Source of the DNA: Novilysobacter selenitireducens
GTDB lineage: Bacteria > Pseudomonadota > Gammaproteobacteria > Xanthomonadales > Xanthomonadaceae
Reading direction: 5' to 3'
NCBI RefSeq assembly: GCF_020026895.1
Contig: NZ_JAINZW010000002.1
Span: 62,001 to 126,000 of the forward strand
DNA length: 64,000 bases
Program-made: the position numbers and the translations under genes
Shown: positions 35,303 to 44,316 of the stretch, piece by piece
Layout of the letters: every line of letters begins with the position of its first letter
Position numbering within the stretch: the first letter of the stretch is position 1
The notes under the pieces: generated by a model
Database searches by the model: none
Told to the model about the DNA's origin: nothing
What the model saw: the letters and a program-made list of their open reading frames with translations, nothing else

Positions 35303-37081
35303 TCAGTCCAGGAACTGCAGCCGCGCCAGTTCCGCGTACAGGCCGCCTTCGGCGACCAGCGCGTCGTGCGTGCCCTCGGCGACGATGCGGCCGTGGTCCA
35401 TCACCACGATGCGGTCGGCCTTGAGCACGGTCGCCAGGCGGTGGGCCACGACGATCGTGGTGCGGCCTTCCATCAGCGTTTCCAGCGCCTGCTGCACGGC
35501 GCGCTCGCTCTGCGCGTCGAGCGCACTGGTCGCCTCGTCCAGCAGCAGGATCGGTGCGTCCTTGAGCAGCGCGCGGGCGATGGCAATGCGTTGCTGCTGG
35601 CCGCCCGACAGACGCGCACCGCGCTCGCCCAGCTCGGTGTCCAGGCCCTGGGGCAGGGCGGCAATGAAATCGTCGGCATGGGCGGCGCGCACCGCGGCGT
35701 CGATCTCGGCATCGGTGGCGTCCAACCGGCCGTAGCGGATGTTCTCGCGCGCGCTGGCGGCGAAGATTGTCGGCTGTTGCGGCACCAGCGCGATGGCTTC
35801 GCGCAGGTCGGCCGGGTCCAGCGTGCGCACGTCGAGCCCGTCCACGCGCACGGCGCCCGCGCCGGGGTCCGGGTCGTGGAATCGCAGCAGCAATGAGAAG
35901 ACCGTGCTCTTGCCGGCGCCGGAGGGGCCGACCAGCGCGACGGTCTCGCCGGGGCGTACGTGCAGGGTGAAGTGCTCCAGCGCGGCGCGGTCGGGGCGCT
36001 GCGGGTAGTGGAACGCCACGTCCTCCAGCACCACCTCGCCGCGGACCGGTTGCGGCAGCGCGGCGGGGTGCTCGGGGGGGCGCACGCCCGGCTCTTCCTG
36101 CAGCAACTCGCTGATGCGGCCCATGCCGCCGGCCGCGCGTTGCAACTCGTTGAAGACCTCGGCCAGGGCGCCAACCGAGCCGCCGCCAATCAGCGCGTAC
36201 AGCACGAACTGGCCGAGCGTGCCCGCACTCATGCGCCCGGCGATCACGTCGTGCGCGCCCGACCACAGCACCAGCGTGATCGCGCCGAAGATCAAAGTGA
36301 TGGCAATGGCCGTGACCCACGCCTGCGCCTGGATGCGGCGCCGCGCGGTGCCCACGGCGATCGCCAGCGCCTCGCCGAAGCGGCCGCGCTCGTAGGGTTC
36401 GCGCGCATGGGCCTGCACGGTACGCACCGCGCCAAGGGTCTCGTTGGCCAGCGCGTTGGCGTCGGCGACGCGGTCCTGCGCGGCGCGCGAGATCTTCTGC
36501 AGGCGGCGGCCGCCCAGCACAATCGGCAGCACAGCCAGCGGGATGCCGACCAGCGCGTAAGCCGCCAGTCGCGGACTGGTGACGAACAGCATCGCGATGC
36601 TGCCGGTGAAGGTCACGATGCTGCGCAGCGCCACCGACATGCTGGAGCCGACCACGCTGCGCAGCAGCTCGGCGTCGGCGGTCAGGCGCGAGACCAGTTC
36701 GCCGCTGCGGTTGCGGTCGTGGAAGCCGGCGTCCAGTGCGATCAGGTGGGCGTACAGGCGCTCGCGCAGGTCGGCGACCACGCGCTCGCCCAGCAGCGAC
36801 ACAAAGAAGAAGCGCGCCGCCGTCGCAAAAGCCAGCACCAGCGCGACGGCGAACAGCAGCAGGAACGCGCGATCAATCGCGCTGCCGCCGCCCTGGGCGA
36901 AGCCCTGGTCGATCATCACCCGGAACGCGTACGGCAGGCTGAGCGTGGCGCTGCTGGAGGCGGCAAGCGCCAGCAGCCACGCCACGAACAGGGCGCGGTG
37001 GCGTTGCACGAAGGGCCAGAGGGTGCGCAGCCGGCCGATCGGGGCCTTGGCCGGCGCGCTGGAAGCGGTGGCATCGTTCAT
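35303..37081 (-). CDS. ABC exporter, fused membrane and ATPase domains (MsbA/LmrA type)
   Basis: The 592-residue half-transporter has six membrane spans in residues 1-300 followed by an ATPase domain with Walker A GPSGAGKST, the LSGGQQQR signature, Walker B ILLLDEATSALD and the H-loop in VVAHRL. It would work as a homodimeric inner-membrane exporter of lipids or drugs. Nothing nearby (no lpxK) supports a lipid A flippase role, so I do not call it msbA. The ATG at 37081 follows AAGGA. ATG 37099 is an alternative start. A nested repeat cluster lies just upstream. Confidence 0.9.
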   Translation of the reverse strand: MNDATASSAPAKAPIGRLRTLWPFVQRHRALFVAWLLALAASSSATLSLPYAFRVMIDQGFAQGGGSAIDRAFLLLFAVALVLAFATAARFFFVSLLGERVVADLRERLYAHLIALDAGFHDRNRSGELVSRLTADAELLRSVVGSSMSVALRSIVTFTGSIAMLFVTSPRLAAYALVGIPLAVLPIVLGGRRLQKISRAAQDRVADANALANETLGAVRTVQAHAREPYERGRFGEALAIAVGTARRRIQAQAWVTAIAITLIFGAITLVLWSGAHDVIAGRMSAGTLGQFVLYALIGGGSVGALAEVFNELQRAAGGMGRISELLQEEPGVRPPEHPAALPQPVRGEVVLEDVAFHYPQRPDRAALEHFTLHVRPGETVALVGPSGAGKSTVFSLLLRFHDPDPGAGAVRVDGLDVRTLDPADLREAIALVPQQPTIFAASARENIRYGRLDATDAEIDAAVRAAHADDFIAALPQGLDTELGERGARLSGGQQQRIAIARALLKDAPILLLDEATSALDAQSERAVQQALETLMEGRTTIVVAHRLATVLKADRIVVMDHGRIVAEGTHDALVAEGGLYAELARLQFLD

Positions 37082-37126
37082 CCGGCCATTGTCCTTCATC
37101 CGGCGGGCGCAGCGTCACCATCCCCT

Positions 37127-37286
37127 GCAGGAGCGGCTTCGGCCGCGAAGCGACACGCCCGGACCCGCAATGCGAGCGTAGGGGCGACGTGAGTCGCGAT
37201 CGGCGGTGCGCGGGGTCGCGACTTACGTCGCTCCTACAAAGGATGGGAGAGTCCCACCGCGGCTTCGCGGCTGAAGCCGCTCCTAC
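37127..37286. repeat. Nested four-unit hairpin repeat cluster A-B-B'-A' (copy 1)
   Basis: Four 22-nt units lie in nested inverted order: A at 37127-37148 (stem GCGGC/GCCGC, loop TTCG), B at 37178-37199 (stem GCGAC/GTCGC, loop GTGA), B' inverted at 37216-37237, A' inverted at 37265-37286. The same arrangement recurs at 44158-44310. It sits between the ABC exporter start and the yigZ-like stop. Spacings differ between the two copies, so it is not a simple recent duplication. Confidence 0.8.
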
Positions 37287-37894
37287 AGGGGCTGTGTGGA
37301 TGCGTCGCCTTCGATGCGGACGCGCGCGCGGTCACGGGTGGCATCACGCAACTGGTCGACCAGCGCATCGACGCGATCGACGGGCAGCCGCAGGTGCACA
37401 TGGCCGCCGCCCGCGTCGAATCGTTCGTCGAGCTTCTCGGCGTCATGTGCCGCCAGCGCGGCGTGCACGGCACCGGTGTCCTCGAACGGGTAGGCGACAT
37501 GGACCTCGCACACCGCGACCAGCGGTTGGCGTGCAGCGGTCCGCAGGCATTCGGCCGCCGCACCGCCGTAGGCCCGCACCAGTCCACCGGCACCGAGCTT
37601 GATCCCGCCGTACCAGCGGGTGACGACCACCGCCACCCGGTCCAGTCCCTGGCCCTCGATGGCGGCGAGGATCGGACGTCCCGCGGTGCCGCCGGGCTCG
37701 CCGTCGTCGTTGAAACGGTACTCGGACCCGATGCGGTAGGCCCAGCAGTTGTGCGTGGCCGCCGGATCGCCGACTTCGGCGAAAAACGCCAGGGCGGCGT
37801 CGGGCGAGTCCACCGGTGCGGCCTGCGCCAGGAAACGGCTGTGCTTGACGTCGATGGAATGCGACGCGCGGGTGGCCAGGGTGTCCTGGCTCAC
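37283..37894 (-). CDS. YigZ/IMPACT family protein
   Basis: The 203-residue protein has the UPF0029 N-terminal domain with HSRFLAQAAPV, ATHNCWAYRIG, NDDGEPGGTAGRPIL and the hallmark VVVTRWYGGIKLGAGGLVRAY. Family members bind nucleic acids or ribosomes but the cellular role is unsettled. The GTG at 37894 overlaps the stop of the anti-sigma-like gene (GTGA), so it is cotranscribed with the sigma/anti-sigma pair. Its last bases run up to the repeat cluster. Confidence 0.88.
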   Translation of the reverse strand: MSQDTLATRASHSIDVKHSRFLAQAAPVDSPDAALAFFAEVGDPAATHNCWAYRIGSEYRFNDDGEPGGTAGRPILAAIEGQGLDRVAVVVTRWYGGIKLGAGGLVRAYGGAAAECLRTAARQPLVAVCEVHVAYPFEDTGAVHAALAAHDAEKLDERFDAGGGHVHLRLPVDRVDALVDQLRDATRDRARVRIEGDASTQPL

Positions 37895-38901
37895 GGGGCG
37901 GGCGGTGACGCGGTCTGCAGCGGTCGCAGGTCGTCGGGCAGCGCATGCGACGGATGCGCCTCGACGAAGCGTTCCAGCAACGCGCGGGCGGCGTCGGTTT
38001 CGCCCGCGTCGCGCAGTCGCCGGATCTCGGCGAACCATTCCGATGGCGGATGGTCGGGCGTCAGCCCGTCTACTGACGGCGCCGCCGCCGCCGCCGCCGC
38101 CGCAGCCGGCGCCACGGCCGCAGACTCGCGACCCGCCTCACGCGCCGCCGCCTGGCGCAGTGCCCGCGACTCGGCCATCGCGGCCGATGCCGCGCGGGCG
38201 CTGGTCGTGTAGCTGTGGCGGCGCTCGGGTGCCTGCGTCTGCGCTTCCTGCACGCCTTCCTGCGACGTAGCAGCAGACTCGGCCGCGGCCGTGGGTGCCA
38301 CGGCGACAGCGGCGACGGGCGGCGGCGGTGCGGGAGGCGCGGCACTGTCCGCGACGGCCGCGGGCGTGTCGGATACGGCGTCAGTCGAGCGATCGGCGCC
38401 GGCATCTGCCACATCGCGCTGCGGGGCCGGTGCCGTAGCCATGGCCGTGCGCTTGCGGACTTGCGGCTCGGCGATGCGCTCGGCTGCGGGCGCCACCTCG
38501 GTGGATTCCGCCGGCGGGGCGGCAGGTGCAAGGACGCGTGGCCGACCCGAGGCCACGGGTTGCGCGGGCACGAAGCCGCCATCGGCGACCGGCGCCTCGC
38601 CGCGCTCGGCCACGACGGTGCCAGGGGGCTGCAGTTGCCAGACCACGCCCAGCACCAGGGCCATGGAGGCGGCCAGGCCCGCGCCCGTGAGCCAGCCGGC
38701 CGGCAGTGCGAGCACGCGTCGCATGCTGCGGCGACGGGGCGCCGCGCCAGGCCCGGTCGCCGCGTGGGCGGCGGCGAGGATGCGCGCGTCCAGTGCCGCG
38801 GACGGCCCCTCGTGCGGGCCCAGGCGGGCCAGGCGAGCGGCCATCTCACGCTCGTCCGGCGTCAGGGGCTCGCGCGGCGGTGGTCGGGGTGTGGATGTCA
38901 T
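37891..38901 (-). CDS. Candidate membrane anti-sigma factor
   Basis: The 336-residue protein follows an ECF-type sigma gene with a 4-nt ATGA overlap, the usual anti-sigma position. It has a short cytoplasmic N-terminus (about 60 residues), one membrane span at about residues 62-82 (WLTGAGLAASMALVLGVVW) and a long Ala/Pro/Glu-rich periplasmic part with a run of nine alanines. The C-terminal 60 residues form a helical module WFAEIRRLRDAGETDAARALLERFVEAHP. No zinc-binding HxxxCxxC is present. The anti-sigma role is inferred from position and topology. Confidence 0.65.
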   Translation of the reverse strand: MTSTPRPPPREPLTPDEREMAARLARLGPHEGPSAALDARILAAAHAATGPGAAPRRRSMRRVLALPAGWLTGAGLAASMALVLGVVWQLQPPGTVVAERGEAPVADGGFVPAQPVASGRPRVLAPAAPPAESTEVAPAAERIAEPQVRKRTAMATAPAPQRDVADAGADRSTDAVSDTPAAVADSAAPPAPPPPVAAVAVAPTAAAESAATSQEGVQEAQTQAPERRHSYTTSARAASAAMAESRALRQAAAREAGRESAAVAPAAAAAAAAAPSVDGLTPDHPPSEWFAEIRRLRDAGETDAARALLERFVEAHPSHALPDDLRPLQTASPPAP

Positions 38902-39476
38902 TCGTTGAGCCTCGCGCGCAGCTTGTCCATGGCATAGCGCAGCCTGGATTTCACGGTCTCGCGTCCGACCCCGGTGACCTGCCCGATCTCCTCCAGGCTG
39001 AGCTCCTGTTCGAGTCGCAGCAGCACGGTCTCGCGCTGCTCGTCGGGCAGGTCCTCGATTGCCCGCTGCAGGCGCCGGCGCTGTTCGAATTCCGAGAGCT
39101 CGCGTTCGGGCGTGGTCGGGTCGGGGACGCGCGCGGCGCGCAGATCGGCGTCGACGGGGGCCGCGGGGCGGTGTTTCAGGGCGCGCCAGTGGTCGCCCAG
39201 CCGATTGTGGGCGATGCGGAACAGCCAGGCACTGAACGCGGCCTCCGGCGTCCAGCCTTCGCGCGCGCCGATCACGCGCTGCCAGGTGTCCTGGAAGATC
39301 TCGTCGGCCAGCGCGCCGTCGCGGGTGTGCCGCAGCAGGAAGCGATAGAGCGGGCCGCGGTGGCGGGCATAGAGCTGCTCGAACGCCTGTACGTCGCCGC
39401 CCACCCAGGCGTGCATCAGCACCTCGTCGGCCGGCTCCGGGGCGGGGACGGCGGCAGGGTCGGGGGCGGAGTCCAT
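38898..39476 (-). CDS. ECF-type RNA polymerase sigma factor
   Basis: This 192-residue sigma factor has region 2 (QAFEQLYARHRGPLYRFLLRHT, then ADEIFQDTWQRVIGAREGW) and region 4 with helix-turn-helix LSLEEIGQVTGVGRETVKSRLRYAM. It has no sigma-1.1 or region 3, as expected for ECF factors, and differs clearly from RpoE at 15123. The ATG at 39476 (MDSAPDP) is chosen because region 2 follows about 30 residues later; the frame stays open upstream. Its stop overlaps the putative anti-sigma gene. It is divergent from the GGDEF-EAL gene. I did not find a self-promoter. Confidence 0.9.
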   Translation of the reverse strand: MDSAPDPAAVPAPEPADEVLMHAWVGGDVQAFEQLYARHRGPLYRFLLRHTRDGALADEIFQDTWQRVIGAREGWTPEAAFSAWLFRIAHNRLGDHWRALKHRPAAPVDADLRAARVPDPTTPERELSEFEQRRRLQRAIEDLPDEQRETVLLRLEQELSLEEIGQVTGVGRETVKSRLRYAMDKLRARLNE

Positions 39477-39671
39477 CGGCCCAAGGGTACGGATGGACGT
39501 TGCCGCCGGGAAGCGGGTGGTGCATGGTGCCGGGTGCAGAGCGGGCGCAGGCGTCGCTGGGGTGGGAGGCGGGGGCATCCCGTGTCCAACGCGCGACCCG
39601 CCGGGACGGGGTTGGAAGGGATGAACAGGGGAGGGCGCGGTATGCTCGCGCCGGCGAGGGAGGAGCAGCGC

Positions 39672-42587
39672 TTGGCGCAGACCATGGATTCGCGGATGCA
39701 GGATTCCATCCGGGAACGGGTGCCGTTCATGGACCCGCTGGCCAGCGTCCTGCAACGCGCCCTGCCCACCGGTTCGAGCGTCTCGGTGCGCTGGAAAGAG
39801 GCCAACGGCGGGATGGTCGCCTCCGATTGCGGCGACGTGCAGGTGTCCCTGCGCGACACCGCCGATGCGCTGATCGGTGGCGCCGCCGGGGGGCAGCCGG
39901 ATCCGCATCGTTTCGGCTTGGCGTGGACCACGCGGGATGGCACGCCTGTCGTCATCGCAGCCCTGCTGTCCGAACCGCTGGCCGAGCAGTCCTTGACGGC
40001 GTGGTCGAGCATGGCCCAGCGCGTGGTCGAGTCGTACATCGCCACCGCCCGGGCGCACGCGCGTGCCGAGCAGCTGGAGAAGTCCGAGCGCCTGCAGCAG
40101 GCGCTGTACGAGATCGCCGACCTGTCGGGGTCGGACCTGGAGATGGCCGAGATGCTGCGCCGCATCCATGCGGTGGTCGGCGGCCTGATGTACGCGGAAA
40201 ACTTCTACATCGTGCTGTACGACGACGCCAGCGACGCGTTCCGCTTCCTGTACTTCGCCGACCGCATCGACACCTTCGTCGCCGATCCCACGCAGGAGAT
40301 CAGTGCCTCGGAGTCACCCAACAGCCTGACGATGGCGCTGCTGCACCATGGCGAACCGGTGCAGGGCTCCTCGGACGAGGTCCGTAAGCAGCTCGGGCTG
40401 GAATTCGACGAGCGCCATGGCCCCGACAGCCGCGACTGGCTGGGCGTGCCGATGCGCCGCGACGACCGCGTCTGCGGCGCGATCGTCGTGCAGAGCTACG
40501 ACCGCGAGGAAACCTACGGCGAGGAAGAACGCGCGCTGCTGTCGTTCGTCGCCCAGCACATCCTGACCGCGCTGGACCGCCACCAGGCACGCGAGGAACT
40601 CGAGCGCCGGGTCGAGGAACGGACCCAGGCGCTGCAGCAGAGCAACCGCCACCTGCAGGCCGAGATCATCGAGCGGCACCGTGCCGAGCAGTTGCAGCGC
40701 GCGCTGTTCCGCATCGCCGAGCTGTCGATGACATCCGAGACGCTCGAGCAGTTCTACGCCAAGGTGCACGAGGTGGTGGGCGAACTGCTGTACGCCCGCA
40801 ACTTCTACATCGCGCTGGTTTCCGAGGACGGCGAGTGGCTGGAGTTCCCGTACTCCATCGACGAGCGCGACCCGCGCCGCGAAACCCGCCGACTGTCGGC
40901 CGGCCTCACCGAATACGTGCTGCGCAACGGCCTGCCGCTGCTCGCCGACCGCACCCAGGTCGACCTGCTGCAGGCGCGCGGCGCCGCGCGCAGCCACGGC
41001 ACGCTGGCGCACTTCTGGCTGGGTGTACCGCTGATGCGCGACGACGACGTGGTCGGCGTTATCGCGGTGCAGAGCTATTCCCCGGACGTGGTGTTCACGC
41101 CGCGCGACCAGGAGTTGCTCACCTTCGTTGCCCACCACATCAGCAGCGGCCTCGCGCGCAAGCAGGCGCAGGACCGGCTGGTGGCCGCGCATGCCGAACT
41201 CGAGCAGCGCGTGCAGGCACGGACCCACGAGCTCGCGCGCGCCAACAGCGAGCTGATGGAACAGATCGGAGAGCGCACGCGCGCCGAAGAGCAATTGACC
41301 CACCAGGCGCGCCACGACGCTCTGACCGGGCTGCCCAATCGCGCACAACTGCTGGATCGCCTTGCCGATGCCATTGCGCGCGCGCGGCGCGAGCCCTCGC
41401 GCCACTTCGCCGTGCTGTTCCTCGACCTGGACCGCTTCAAGTTGGTCAACGACAGCGTCGGGCATTCGGCGGGCGACGAACTGCTGGTGGAGGCGGGCCG
41501 GCGCATCGTGTCGGCCGTTCGCGGCGGGGACTCGGTTGCGCGCCTGGGCGGCGACGAGTTCGCGGTGCTGGTGCAGGAGATCGATGGGCTGGATGCGGCG
41601 GAGGAGCTCGCGCAGCGCATCCTCACCGCGCTCGGGCAGCCGTGCTGGATCGGCGGTCGCGAAGTGTTTCCGTCGGCCAGCCTCGGCATTGCGCTGTGGC
41701 ACCCGCGCTATGAAACCGGCGCCGAGTTGCTGCGCGACTCCGATGCGGCGATGTACCGAGCCAAGGCATCCGGCCGGGACCGCTGGGCCGTGTTCGACGA
41801 GGACATGCGCGAGCAGGCGGGGCAGATCCTGGACCTGGAGGCGGACCTGCGGCGCGCGATCAACGGCGAAGGCTTCGTCGCGTTCTACCAGCCCATCGTG
41901 CGCCTGGCCGACCGCCAGGTGATCGGCCACGAGGCGTTGCTGCGTTGGCGCCACGAGCGCCGCGGCCTGCTGCTGCCCAGCGAGTTCATCGGCGTGGGCG
42001 AGCACAGCGGGTTGATCGAGGAAGTCGACTGGATCATGTACCGCCAGGTTGCCGAGCAACTGGCCAAGGGCGGTCCCGGTTACATCTCGATGAACGTGTC
42101 GCCGCGCCATTTCCGCGCCAGCGACTTCGCGGACCGGCTGCTGCGGCTGGTGGAGGACAGTGGGGCGGATCCGCAGCGGCTGCGCATCGAGATCACCGAG
42201 GTGGCGCTGCTGGACGACGTGCCGCGCGCCCTGCGCACGCTCCAGCAGTTGCGCGGGCACGGGATCATGGCGCAGCTGGATGATTTCGGTACGGGCTATT
42301 CCGCGCTGTCGTACCTGCACCGGTTCCCGATCGAGTGCCTGAAAATCGACCAGAGCTTCGTCGCGGGGCTGACGGGCGACAGCCGACCCGAGTCGGTCGC
42401 GGTGGTGCGCGCGATCCAGGCGCTGGCCGGCACGCTGGGCATCCACACCATCGGCGAGGGTGTCGAAACCGAGGAGCAGCGCACCGCATTGCGCGAGCTC
42501 GGTTGCGCGCACGGGCAGGGCTACCTGTTCGGCCGGCCCGCGGAAGCCATGGCGGCGGTAGCGGGCACCGCAGGCGTCGCGCACTAG
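39672..42587 (+). CDS. GAF-GAF-GGDEF-EAL cyclic-di-GMP signalling protein
   Basis: This 971-residue cytoplasmic protein has two similar GAF-like sensor domains (about 145-310 and 345-505), each followed by a coiled coil (EELERRVEERTQALQQ and AELEQRVQARTHELARAN), then GGDEF (about 540-700) and EAL (about 715-960) domains. GGDEF is intact at 626-630, with an RxxD inhibitory site (RGGD) five residues before it. EAL is intact at 754-756, with DDFGTGYSALSYL, LKID and GVETEEQ. It may make and degrade c-di-GMP under GAF control. I start it at TTG 39672, 7 nt after AGGGAGGAG. ATG 39684 is too far from that site. Confidence 0.9.
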   Translation: MAQTMDSRMQDSIRERVPFMDPLASVLQRALPTGSSVSVRWKEANGGMVASDCGDVQVSLRDTADALIGGAAGGQPDPHRFGLAWTTRDGTPVVIAALLSEPLAEQSLTAWSSMAQRVVESYIATARAHARAEQLEKSERLQQALYEIADLSGSDLEMAEMLRRIHAVVGGLMYAENFYIVLYDDASDAFRFLYFADRIDTFVADPTQEISASESPNSLTMALLHHGEPVQGSSDEVRKQLGLEFDERHGPDSRDWLGVPMRRDDRVCGAIVVQSYDREETYGEEERALLSFVAQHILTALDRHQAREELERRVEERTQALQQSNRHLQAEIIERHRAEQLQRALFRIAELSMTSETLEQFYAKVHEVVGELLYARNFYIALVSEDGEWLEFPYSIDERDPRRETRRLSAGLTEYVLRNGLPLLADRTQVDLLQARGAARSHGTLAHFWLGVPLMRDDDVVGVIAVQSYSPDVVFTPRDQELLTFVAHHISSGLARKQAQDRLVAAHAELEQRVQARTHELARANSELMEQIGERTRAEEQLTHQARHDALTGLPNRAQLLDRLADAIARARREPSRHFAVLFLDLDRFKLVNDSVGHSAGDELLVEAGRRIVSAVRGGDSVARLGGDEFAVLVQEIDGLDAAEELAQRILTALGQPCWIGGREVFPSASLGIALWHPRYETGAELLRDSDAAMYRAKASGRDRWAVFDEDMREQAGQILDLEADLRRAINGEGFVAFYQPIVRLADRQVIGHEALLRWRHERRGLLLPSEFIGVGEHSGLIEEVDWIMYRQVAEQLAKGGPGYISMNVSPRHFRASDFADRLLRLVEDSGADPQRLRIEITEVALLDDVPRALRTLQQLRGHGIMAQLDDFGTGYSALSYLHRFPIECLKIDQSFVAGLTGDSRPESVAVVRAIQALAGTLGIHTIGEGVETEEQRTALRELGCAHGQGYLFGRPAEAMAAVAGTAGVAH

Positions 42588-42639
42588 GCCGGGTTGCCAT
42601 ACGGCGCTCTGGATCGAGGTCCGGACGCGCTCGAACGGG

Positions 42640-44085
42640 CTATGCCTTCGAGGCATCCCGGATCACCAGAAGGCGGGGCTCGGTCATGTCCTCGATCGCG
42701 CAGCGCACGCCTTCGCGGCCCAGGCCGGACTGCTTGATGCCGCCGTAGGGCATGTTGTCGACGCGGAAACTGGGCACGTCGCCGACGACCACGCCGCCCA
42801 CTTCCAGACGGTCCCACGCGCGCATCGCATGGTCGAGCCGCCCCGTGAACACGCCTGCCTGCAGGCCGAACTCGCTGTCGTTGACTGCGTCGATGGCCGC
42901 GTCGAAGTCGTCGAACGGCTCGATCAGCGCGACCGGGCCGAAGGCCTCCTTGCGGTAGAGGTCGGCATCGCGCGGCACCTTCTCGAGCAACGCTGCCGGA
43001 AGCATGTTGCCGTCGCGTGGCGCGCCCGCCAGCACCTTCGCGCCGGCCTTGCGCGCGTCGGCGATCCAGCGCTCCACGCGCTTGGCGGCGTCCTCGTCGA
43101 TCATCGGACCGATGAAGGTCGACTCCTCGCGCGGGTCGCCCATGCGCAGCTTCGCCACGGCGGCCTTGAGCTTGCGGCGCAGCTTGTCGTGGATGTCGGC
43201 GTGGGCGTAGATGCGCTGCACGCTGATGCAGCTCTGGCCGCTCTGGTAGTAACCGCCGAACACCAGCCGCTCGACGACGTGGTCCAGTGGCGCGCCGGGG
43301 TCGGCATCGACAATGCAGGCGGCGTTGCCGCCCAGCTCCAGCGTCACCTTCTTGCGGCCGGCCCGGGCTTTCAGGTCCCAGCCGACCAGTCCACCGGTGA
43401 AACTCAAAAGCGCGATGCGCTCGTCCTCGATCAGCTGCGCGGCGTCCTCGTTGGAACACGGCATCACCGAGAACGCACCCTTGGGCAGGTTCGTCTCCGC
43501 CAGCACCTCGGCGATGATCAGCGCGCCGACCGGTGTCTTGGCCGCCGGCTTGAGCACGAACGGGCAACCGGCCGCGATCGCCGGCGCGACCTTGTGCGCC
43601 ACCAGGTTGAGCGGGAAGTTGAACGGGGTGATGAAGCTGCACACGCCGATCGGGACGTGCCGCGTCATGCCGCGGTAGCCGTCGGTGCGCGCACTGATCG
43701 CCAGCTCCAGCACTTCGCCACCGATGCGCGTGGCCTCGCCGGCGGCGATGCGGAAGGTGTCGATCAGCCGGGTGACTTCACCTCGCGCATCGTTGATCGG
43801 CTTGCCGGCCTCGATGCACAGCGCCAGCGCCAGCTCCTCCTGCCGCGCCTCGAAGCGCTTGACGCAATGTTCCAGGACGTCGCGCCTCGCATGCGGCGGA
43901 AAGGCGGCCATCGCGCCGCGCGCCTTGTGCGCGGCGACGATCGCCTTGCGCACCGCCACGCCATCGGCCATCGCCACGCGGGTTACGCGCTTGCCGCTGT
44001 ACTTGTCGCGCACGTCCAGGTCGGTGTTGGCGGCGACCGGGCGGTTGGCGAGGTAGTAGGGGTAGGTCTTCTTGAGCGTGGGCAT
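42640..44085 (-). CDS. NAD(P)-dependent aldehyde dehydrogenase
   Basis: The 481-residue protein belongs to the ALDH superfamily. It has ITPFNFPLNLVAHK and KPAAKTP for cofactor binding, the general base Glu in LELGGNA, the nucleophilic Cys in GQSCISVQR, and KEAFGPVALIEPFDDFD. The pattern resembles the lactaldehyde or non-phosphorylating glyceraldehyde-3-phosphate dehydrogenase branch more than ALDH7 (compare 51716), but the substrate cannot be fixed. It is convergent with the GGDEF-EAL gene and has a repeat cluster upstream. Confidence 0.88.
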   Translation of the reverse strand: MPTLKKTYPYYLANRPVAANTDLDVRDKYSGKRVTRVAMADGVAVRKAIVAAHKARGAMAAFPPHARRDVLEHCVKRFEARQEELALALCIEAGKPINDARGEVTRLIDTFRIAAGEATRIGGEVLELAISARTDGYRGMTRHVPIGVCSFITPFNFPLNLVAHKVAPAIAAGCPFVLKPAAKTPVGALIIAEVLAETNLPKGAFSVMPCSNEDAAQLIEDERIALLSFTGGLVGWDLKARAGRKKVTLELGGNAACIVDADPGAPLDHVVERLVFGGYYQSGQSCISVQRIYAHADIHDKLRRKLKAAVAKLRMGDPREESTFIGPMIDEDAAKRVERWIADARKAGAKVLAGAPRDGNMLPAALLEKVPRDADLYRKEAFGPVALIEPFDDFDAAIDAVNDSEFGLQAGVFTGRLDHAMRAWDRLEVGGVVVGDVPSFRVDNMPYGGIKQSGLGREGVRCAIEDMTEPRLLVIRDASKA

Positions 44086-44157
44086 GGGCGTCCTCCGGTG
44101 TGCAGGCTGGCGCAGTGCGGGTTAACACGGGGTCACGTGCGTACCGTCGGCGCTCTT

Positions 44158-44310
44158 GTAGGAGTGGCTTCAGCCGCGATCGCCTCCCGGCGCCGTCGTA
44201 GGAGCGACGTGAGTCGCGACCGGTGGCCGCGCATTCGATAGGCGTGACCGCGACTTACGTCGCTCCTGCACGGAATCGGCGCTGCGGATCGCGGCTGAAG
44301 CCGCTCCTAC
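44158..44310. repeat. Nested four-unit hairpin repeat cluster A-B-B'-A' (copy 2)
   Basis: Units are A at 44158-44179 (GTGGC/GCCGC with a G-U pair), B at 44198-44219 (GCGAC/GTCGC, loop GTGA), B' inverted at 44248-44269 and A' inverted at 44289-44310. The order and nesting are the same as at 37127-37286 but spacers and single bases differ. It fills most of the 231-bp gap between the aldehyde dehydrogenase start and the xseA stop. Confidence 0.8.
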
Positions 44311-44316
44311 GAGAGG

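Noticed and set aside
35303-37081. msbA (lipid A flippase)
   Set aside because: The ABC exporter architecture fits, but no lpxK or other lipid A gene is adjacent, so the substrate cannot be assigned.
37127-37286. CRISPR array
   Set aside because: The repeats are palindromic, occur in both orientations, have irregular spacing and no cas genes are present anywhere in the window.
38706-39671. N-terminal extension of the GGDEF-EAL gene
   Set aside because: The upstream frame is antisense to the sigma and anti-sigma genes and has no domain. A strong ribosome binding site supports the TTG at 39672.
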